From assembly GCA_011800805.1 (NCBI GenBank), contig MPNW01000705.1:7108-71107 (forward strand): DNA of 64,000 nt. The letters are read 5' to 3'. This stretch comes from Hirudo medicinalis. Taxonomy: Eukaryota; Annelida; Clitellata; Hirudinida; Hirudinidae. The notes beneath the pieces were generated by a model. It did not search any database, was not told the origin of the DNA, and worked only from the letters and a program-made list of their open reading frames with translations. This document shows positions 47,901 through 64,000 of the stretch, piece after piece. The number at the start of each line of letters is the position of its first letter. Position 1 is the stretch's first letter. The translations under genes were made by a program, and so were the position numbers.

Positions 47901-48889
47901 AATATATTACTAATCAAAACAACTTCCTATTTGAAAGCAGACGATCTCAACAACTACCCATCCTCCATTTTGCAAAATCATGATGTTTTTGGAACTCAAT
48001 AAGGTGATAATCATTAAAATTTATTATTAAAATAATGACATTATAATACTAATTCATTACATCCTCCTTGCTTTATTACTTTTGTTATTTATTTTTATTA
48101 TTATTTTATTATTAACTATTCAGATTGGTGAAAAATATTTTGTGAAACTAAAGTATTGAAAATAGAATTGTCAAACACATTGACAAGAAAATGTGGAAAA
48201 ATGATCAATAACCACAGAGAGAATAAATTTCAAAAAATTCGCAATGCAAGACCACAGCATGCATGCATCTGTACAGCAACACAACAGTAGCATTATTACT
48301 ATTATAATAATATTATTGCAAAATAAAACACATAAACAATAAATAATGATTTATGTTATTCAGACGTCGTAATGTTGTACTAAATTTATCAGGCCACATA
48401 ATTGCTCAACCGATAGCAGATAAGGCATCAATCAGTTAACAGCCTTAGCTTGGGATGGAATAAGCAAAATATGACCAAAGTACAGCGCATCTATCTGGGC
48501 CAGCTATGGCCTAAGTTGAATCATCTCATGAGAAATTATGATTTTGGTCAAACATAATTGACTCTAATTAATTATCATTCTTTAAGTAATTGATAATCAC
48601 TATAAATCTATTTACACTTTGGATTCGCTGGCTAGCCGGCCTCATAACCTACTTTACGAAGGTTGGCAACGAAGTGATGAAACCTAACCGATCATGACGT
48701 AATATCAGCCTAAAACGTTGCTAATGCATCGTTCTAAACATTTCGATTAAATATAAAAGATATTCTTTGAATCCTTTAAATTAATTTGTAATTTCGAGAG
48801 AAACTCACATATATTCCGACTCCAATAACAGCCAAAAAGTAGAAGCCAATGGCCACAAAATCCCATAGAACCAGCCTTTGACCGGCCAT
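40023..48889 (-). CDS. SLC5A: SLC5/SGLT-family Na+-coupled sugar or inositol transporter
   Basis: Plasma-membrane Na+/solute symporter. Fifteen exons in coding order: 48809-48889, 46463-46534, 46191-46295, 45637-45696, 44963-45067, 43640-43745, 43311-43391, 42679-43052, 42356-42491, 42099-42206, 41736-41886, 41490-41658, 41195-41410, 40699-41011, 40023-40297; all phases agree, 783 residues. Motifs: [20 protein letters not shown] (Na2-site TM1), [51 protein letters not shown] (Na2-site serines), [12 protein letters not shown] (substrate Gln) and a C-terminal W-F-C-G-L followed by a last TM. It is closest to SLC5A9/10/11 and SMIT; substrate not decided. The TM6-7 loop is about 50 residues longer than in SGLT1, with four N-glycosylation sequons. 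A usually conserved Asp (K-I-S-x-D) reads Asn. The exon 14 donor (G|GTCGGT) and exon 5 donor (GTCAGA) are weak. Confidence 0.9.
40300..40470. repeat. (CAT/TAA)n intronic microsatellite
   Basis: Imperfect trinucleotide array beside the last SLC5 exon. Confidence 0.8.
41975..42036. repeat. (AAT)n microsatellite
   Basis: About 20 AAT units in an SLC5 intron. Confidence 0.9.
43060..43305. repeat. Degenerate GAT-rich array with longer-period structure
   Basis: (GAT)n with recurring ACTACAATGATGATGGC-like and CTGATACAGAC words, an imperfect higher-order repeat between SLC5 exons 7 and 8. Confidence 0.7.
43484..43636. repeat. (CAT/CAC)n microsatellite
   Basis: The array runs up to the donor side of SLC5 exon 6. 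Confidence 0.85.
43801..43985. repeat. (AAT/AAC)n microsatellite
   Basis: Alternating blocks of AAT and AAC, about 185 bp. Confidence 0.9.
44402..44518. repeat. (CAT)n intronic microsatellite
   Basis: Imperfect CAT/CAC array in the intron between SLC5 exons 5 and 6. Confidence 0.8.
44830..44910. repeat. (ATT)n microsatellite, about 27 units
   Basis: Long, nearly pure ATT array close to SLC5 exon 5. Confidence 0.9.
45075..45175. repeat. (ATGG)n with ATGC and ATGA variants
   Basis: Tetranucleotide array in the intron upstream of SLC5 exon 5. Confidence 0.85.
45715..45835. repeat. (CAT)n microsatellite
   Basis: CAT array with CAA interruptions in an SLC5 intron. Confidence 0.85.
46607..46877. 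repeat. (TTA/TTG)n array, about 260 bp, with one N
   Basis: Hexamer-like TTATTG repetition following a short CAT block; single N at 46862. The second-largest microsatellite here; its length is uncertain. Confidence 0.9.
47430..47575. repeat. (TTATTG)n array
   Basis: Same hexamer class as 46607-46877, in the same intron. Confidence 0.9.
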
Positions 48890-49190
48890 TTTCCCCAAAT
48901 ATTTGATCTAAACAACTTCAAATGAGATTCGCCAGACCAACAAAATATGAAATCCGCTGAGTTTAGAACTTTGGATATGTCTTTTAGCTCAAATGTGTAG
49001 AAAATTGCAAAAAGTACCACAGATGATGTTTCCAAGAGTATTTCCAGACACTTTTTAGTGATTTTAAAATGAGAATTAACACCGGTGACGCGAATGTTCA
49101 AGTATGATATTTCAAATGCAATCTTTTATTATAATATCAGCCACTGTCTGGACCGCTCTGATTCGTATGCATTGAAACGGCCCCTTCGCT

Positions 49191-49200
49191 TCTATTTATA
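49191..49200 (-). promoter_or_regulatory. TATA box of the SLC5 gene
   Basis: The minus strand reads CTATAAATAGA about 300 nt upstream of the ATG at 48889, so the leader would be about 275 nt. It is the only strong TATA match in the upstream kilobase. Confidence 0.5.
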
Positions 49201-52200
49201 GTAAGCGTTACGGAAAATTTTCGAATTTAACGCTGCTTTCGAAGCTTATTAAGGCTTAATTGGCAGCGTTTCCTAAAACAATTTAAAAAGAATTATTGTT
49301 TTAATAAGATTCGGTGCAGGACAGTTAAATAAAATACAGATTAAGAGGGGTTTAATACATTTAAATCAGCTCCATGCCGACTAGCAATAAATATGAAGCG
49401 TGTATGGAGACGAGTAAAAGTAAGCAAACTATTGAATGCTCGCGGCATAAATTTATTTTTGTACCTAAATATTAAATGTCACTTTTAAATTTAAAATACA
49501 AACTTAATTTTTCCATATTTCAGTGATAAATTATTTATTTGTAAATATGTTCAGGATATTATTCCACAATGTCATTACTTAATTTGAAGAGCAGAATTTC
49601 TTTCCAGCCAAATGGATATTTGTCTCGGATTAATTCTAAAATTTAATGTATGACTGTAGTTTGGAATGGAGTGAAAAATTATATATTAAATTGTTAGTTA
49701 TTGAGCTTCTTAGGTATTACAAGACAAAAGTCGTAATTAATTATATTGTTAATTTCGCGATCTTGCCAGGGACTCCAGATTCTAAATCCGTTTATAAATC
49801 TTTAAATATGTCGGAGGATGAATAGTCTTGATAAATCATTGGAACATTCCAAGCAATGGTTTGATGAGAATTGGGTTGCATAGCAAACATTCCATAAAAA
49901 TTTTATGAAAGCTAAATGTTAATGCCTTTATTTTAAAGCGATAAATTAACTATTTCCCAGATATTAATTTGAACCAATTAGTGATGATGTTTAAAAAAAA
50001 ACTTTAACGCTAGACAAATTCACTGCATAGCGTTACTGAAAAACTGAGGCCATATCGCGCGATATGCAAATGTGATGGGTCCGCCTATAAAGCCAGCTTG
50101 ATGCTTGAGGAAGCTTTGGCTGAGAGCCAAATTTGAGTCCATTCATAGCTATCGAAATCAATAAACATTTTCAAAATTCATTTTTGTAAAATAAAAAAAA
50201 AGTAGGTCAAAAAAATATGTAAGATAAAAATGTGGGTATCCATCCAGATTTAACCATATTACCGAATAGATGTACTATAATTACATATAATAATGGTATT
50301 TATTTGTTTTTTCTCCAATCTCTTGCGCTTTAAGAAATTTAAAAACAAATTAAATATTTCTATAAATTTTATATAAATAAATCAACCTACTAGCAAGATC
50401 AGTACCACATTGCGGGTACATTGATGGTTTTGTTGAAAAGCATTGTTATTAAAAATTAAAGATAATGCTGGATCATACTAGTGCATCTAGTGCATCAAGT
50501 TTTAACTTGTGATCACCGGTCTCAGACAAACACGGTAGTACTAATATTAAGGATTTCCTATTGAGGACATTTCATTTAACTCCCTAGATTAGGATGCCCT
50601 CTGCATGGCTTGTAATATAGAAAAAGACACCTAGACGTTAACCTCTCTCTATAAACAACTGTGGTCCAGTCAGATTTCATACCCCCTGGAAAACATTCCT
50701 CTTCAATGAATCAGTTTAAAAATTGATGACTGCATAGTTTATTTCATGGTAAAACGATACTACACTGCTCTTAAAGTGAGTCATGCTCTAGGAAGAATTT
50801 GTGACGTGTTCGTGTCTGTGACATTTGGTAATGAAGGTGAGACAATATTTTGATTGTTTGCAGGAGAAATAAAGTTTAGATTTTTCAAAATGTTTCCAAA
50901 ATAAACTGTCGTCCTTTTTTGGAAGCGCCATTCTCAAAAGCACCCTTTTCGAAGAGTAAATGTGTCTTTAGCCTCCCCCAAGATGATGTGAAGTGAATGA
51001 TGACTTACCATATCCAAAGTTATGGGTAGGTCTCAGTTTGTGAGCAAGGATAAGCCTTTTAGGCTGATATAAACTTTTTTATTTAAACATAAATTATTTT
51101 CTTTCTGCTCCTGTTCCTGGATAGGGATACATAAACCCTTCACTATGTAAAAATTCTTGTCTGTCAATGGGAGTTGAAAAATGGAAACAAAAAAATTCAC
51201 TTCGCATCTTGTATGAAAACTTAAATCAATATAATAATAATAATAAAGTTATTTTAATGAATCCCAATCTGTTAATCTAATTTTGTTTATTTTCAAATGA
51301 TCACTAGAGCGAGCTTAAGTAATCAATTATTAAGTGTGATCAAAAATAAGTTGCTTTCCTTACATTTTTCGACATTTCTTATCAGCATTCATCAGCATTT
51401 TGTGCAACAATCTTGGGGGTCGTCCAAAGAAATGGAAGAACAACGTAATGGAGAAGAACCAAAACAGTGGAACAACAAGAAAATAAAAATGCATTTTTCT
51501 TCAGACACCAAGTCTAATGAACATAACAAGTCAGGTTATTGACTCTCTTTAGAATTGGGAATAGTGAGGGTTTTCCCCTTTGAGAATCTTGGTTTCCTCT
51601 TAGAAGATAATTTATAAAGTTTCGTTTATCCATAAACAAAAGGACTTGTGTTTTTTTCTTCTTAATTTTAGAGTAAGCGAAGGTCCACTTTTTCAACTGC
51701 GTTGCTGCATTTAGATAGTTATTATAATAAACAATTAAAAATATTAGACATTCGTAATTAATTTATTGCACGTTAGAGAAACGACTTGGCAGACTTAAAG
51801 CCCGAGATGTAAATTATTATTCTTAAAAATGTAAAAAAGTTTCGGATGGGTAAGACGCTTAAAAATGAAAACAAATAAAAATTATAGTTTGGGTAATATC
51901 TTAAATGTGTACAGTAAGTTTGGCAATTTAATTGTTGAATACTAAAGCTCTAAAAGTTTGATCAACTGGTCTCCACATTTCGTCCAAATCTTACTTTGTT
52001 TTTTCATTGCATGCTTAATTTGGTTCAAAATAGTTAAATAAAACTTATTCTTTTGCTTAAACAACAAAATCTTTAGAATGTGAATCAAGTATTTATAACC
52101 CTTGAAGGACTCAGGAACAAACTAAATAAATTTTGGCAGCTTTGATTTAAACTCAACCCTTGCCAAAATCGTAATAAGATAAATTGATTTGTTATTTTTA

Positions 52201-52902
52201 ATTTTAATAAAGGATTTTAAAATAAACATCCACATTTGTGCACTTGAGCGATTTTCAAATGATTTCAGATTCTGATGTGACATGTGTTTATAAACTCATC
52301 AGAAGATTGAATTATTTTCAACTTTTATGATGTAATTATGGCAACTTTTAAATTCAAGTAGATCATTTAAAAATTAGGTGACAATCTTATAGACATTTAA
52401 GCTTTTCATGGGATGCAAATCCTAGCTCAACCTGATCTTTTTTTGCTTCTCATGAAAAGTCAGGGATTGAGATGATATGGACGAATGACGTCCTGGCTTA
52501 TAAACTGTTACAAATCTACTTGCCGTTGGTCCCCCGAATGCTAAACAAACGAGCTCATAAATCCACATATGCAGTTGTTTGTTTAAATAAAAGTACACAC
52601 ACATCTTAATTGATCAGACCTTCAATAAATTGTTCGGCATGAGTCATAAATATTAAGCAATAAATTGTTTTATAAATTAAACGCATGTCCATTTGAAAAC
52701 ATCTTTCTTGAGTAGACAATATCGTTTTAAATTAAAAATGAAATTGTTCTTACTTGCCAAAACTCCTGAACTCTCACTTGTTGATAAACAAGAGGCACCT
52801 AAAAAAGCTACTTGGGCGTTTGCGGCTCGTTACTCGTCGCCGTCAAAAAGCCGGCTCTGAAGACTTTAATCTTGTTCACTTTTAAAGATTAGACATTTGA
52901 AA
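49201..52902. other. Divergent intergenic region between SLC5 and PPM1E/F
   Basis: AT-rich, with no protein-coding gene recognised. It includes the palindrome/octamer/TATA cluster at 50051-50090. An 81-codon frame at 51297-51542 shows no known domain. Confidence 0.45.
50051..50090 (+). promoter_or_regulatory. Orphan promoter-like cluster: palindrome, octamer, TATA
   Basis: A perfect 16-bp palindrome CATATCGCGCGATATG (50051-50066) overlaps the octamer ATGCAAAT (50064-50071), followed by CCTATAAAG with TATAA at 50086-50090. A short hairpin (TTTGGCT-GAG-AGCCAAA) and AATAAA follow within about 80 nt. No ORF of note follows. Confidence 0.3.
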
Positions 52903-63842
<10,940 letters not shown>

Positions 63843-64000
63843 GTGATGATCATGATTAGGATTATGATGCTTGAGATTATTATGTTGATGGCGATGCCTA
63901 TGCTGGTTTCGATTGTTATCATTTTTATCACGTGTTATTCTGAGTGCCTTCTCTATAATAATTCTTATAATTAATTGATTTTTATTATTATTCAAACAAA
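63843..64000 (+). other. Start of next PPM1E/F intron
   Basis: Begins GTGATG after the exon ending P-E-R-E; AT-rich to the window edge. Confidence 0.6.

Overview
The window is eukaryotic and almost certainly from an invertebrate animal. Genes are split by introns with GT-AG junctions in consistent phase, non-coding DNA is AT-rich and packed with (CAT)n, (ATT)n, (TTG)n, (GAGT)n and (ATGG)n tracts, and the recognisable genes are metazoan (INSIG, a VAMP7-like longin SNARE, promethin/LDAF1, SIRT4, 14-3-3 epsilon, an SGLT-type SLC5 transporter, a PPM1E/F phosphatase). I cannot name the phylum. There is one 194-base N gap and four single N's that sit in or beside microsatellites.

Region 1 (1-9600) is a repeat-rich tandem array on the minus strand. 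It holds at least four copies of a small-gene unit I do not recognise. Two copies can be read as intact (A complete, C running off the left edge). Each has a TATA box, a signal-peptide exon, a 29-nt micro-exon carrying C-L-C, a cysteine/glycine exon, and (where visible) an Asp-rich last exon. Copy B has lost one splice acceptor. Copy D has lost its start codon and donor. Extra terminal exons lie between copies. Relics of R2-type, other non-LTR and CR1/L2-type retrotransposons, a hAT-like MITE and an unclassified insertion interrupt the array, and the paralogous copies preserve the empty sites.

Region 2 (10000-34000) holds ordinary cellular genes: INSIG (+), VAMP7-like (-, convergent with INSIG), an unrecognised three-exon minus-strand reading frame, promethin/LDAF1 (-) head-to-head with SIRT4 (+), then 14-3-3 epsilon (+) with a 3.5-kb first intron. 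INSIG has a promoter with an inverted CCAAT box, an SRE-like element and a TATA box, which fits known SREBP control.

Region 3 (34000-40000) is gene-poor: an assembly gap, a pogo/Tigger-like terminal repeat merging into a 33-bp minisatellite, and compound microsatellites.

Region 4 (40023-48889, -) is a 15-exon SLC5/SGLT-family Na+/sugar or inositol cotransporter with its own TATA box, divergently placed 4 kb from a PPM1E/F-like PP2C phosphatase (52903 to beyond the right edge, +). The phosphatase has a Lys/Pro/Ser-rich insertion in its catalytic domain and a 6.4-kb intron holding a decayed MULE transposon and several satellites.

The housekeeping genes do not form a pathway cluster, although INSIG, LDAF1, SIRT4 and the sugar transporter are all metabolic. 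The most novel content is the small secreted peptide array.
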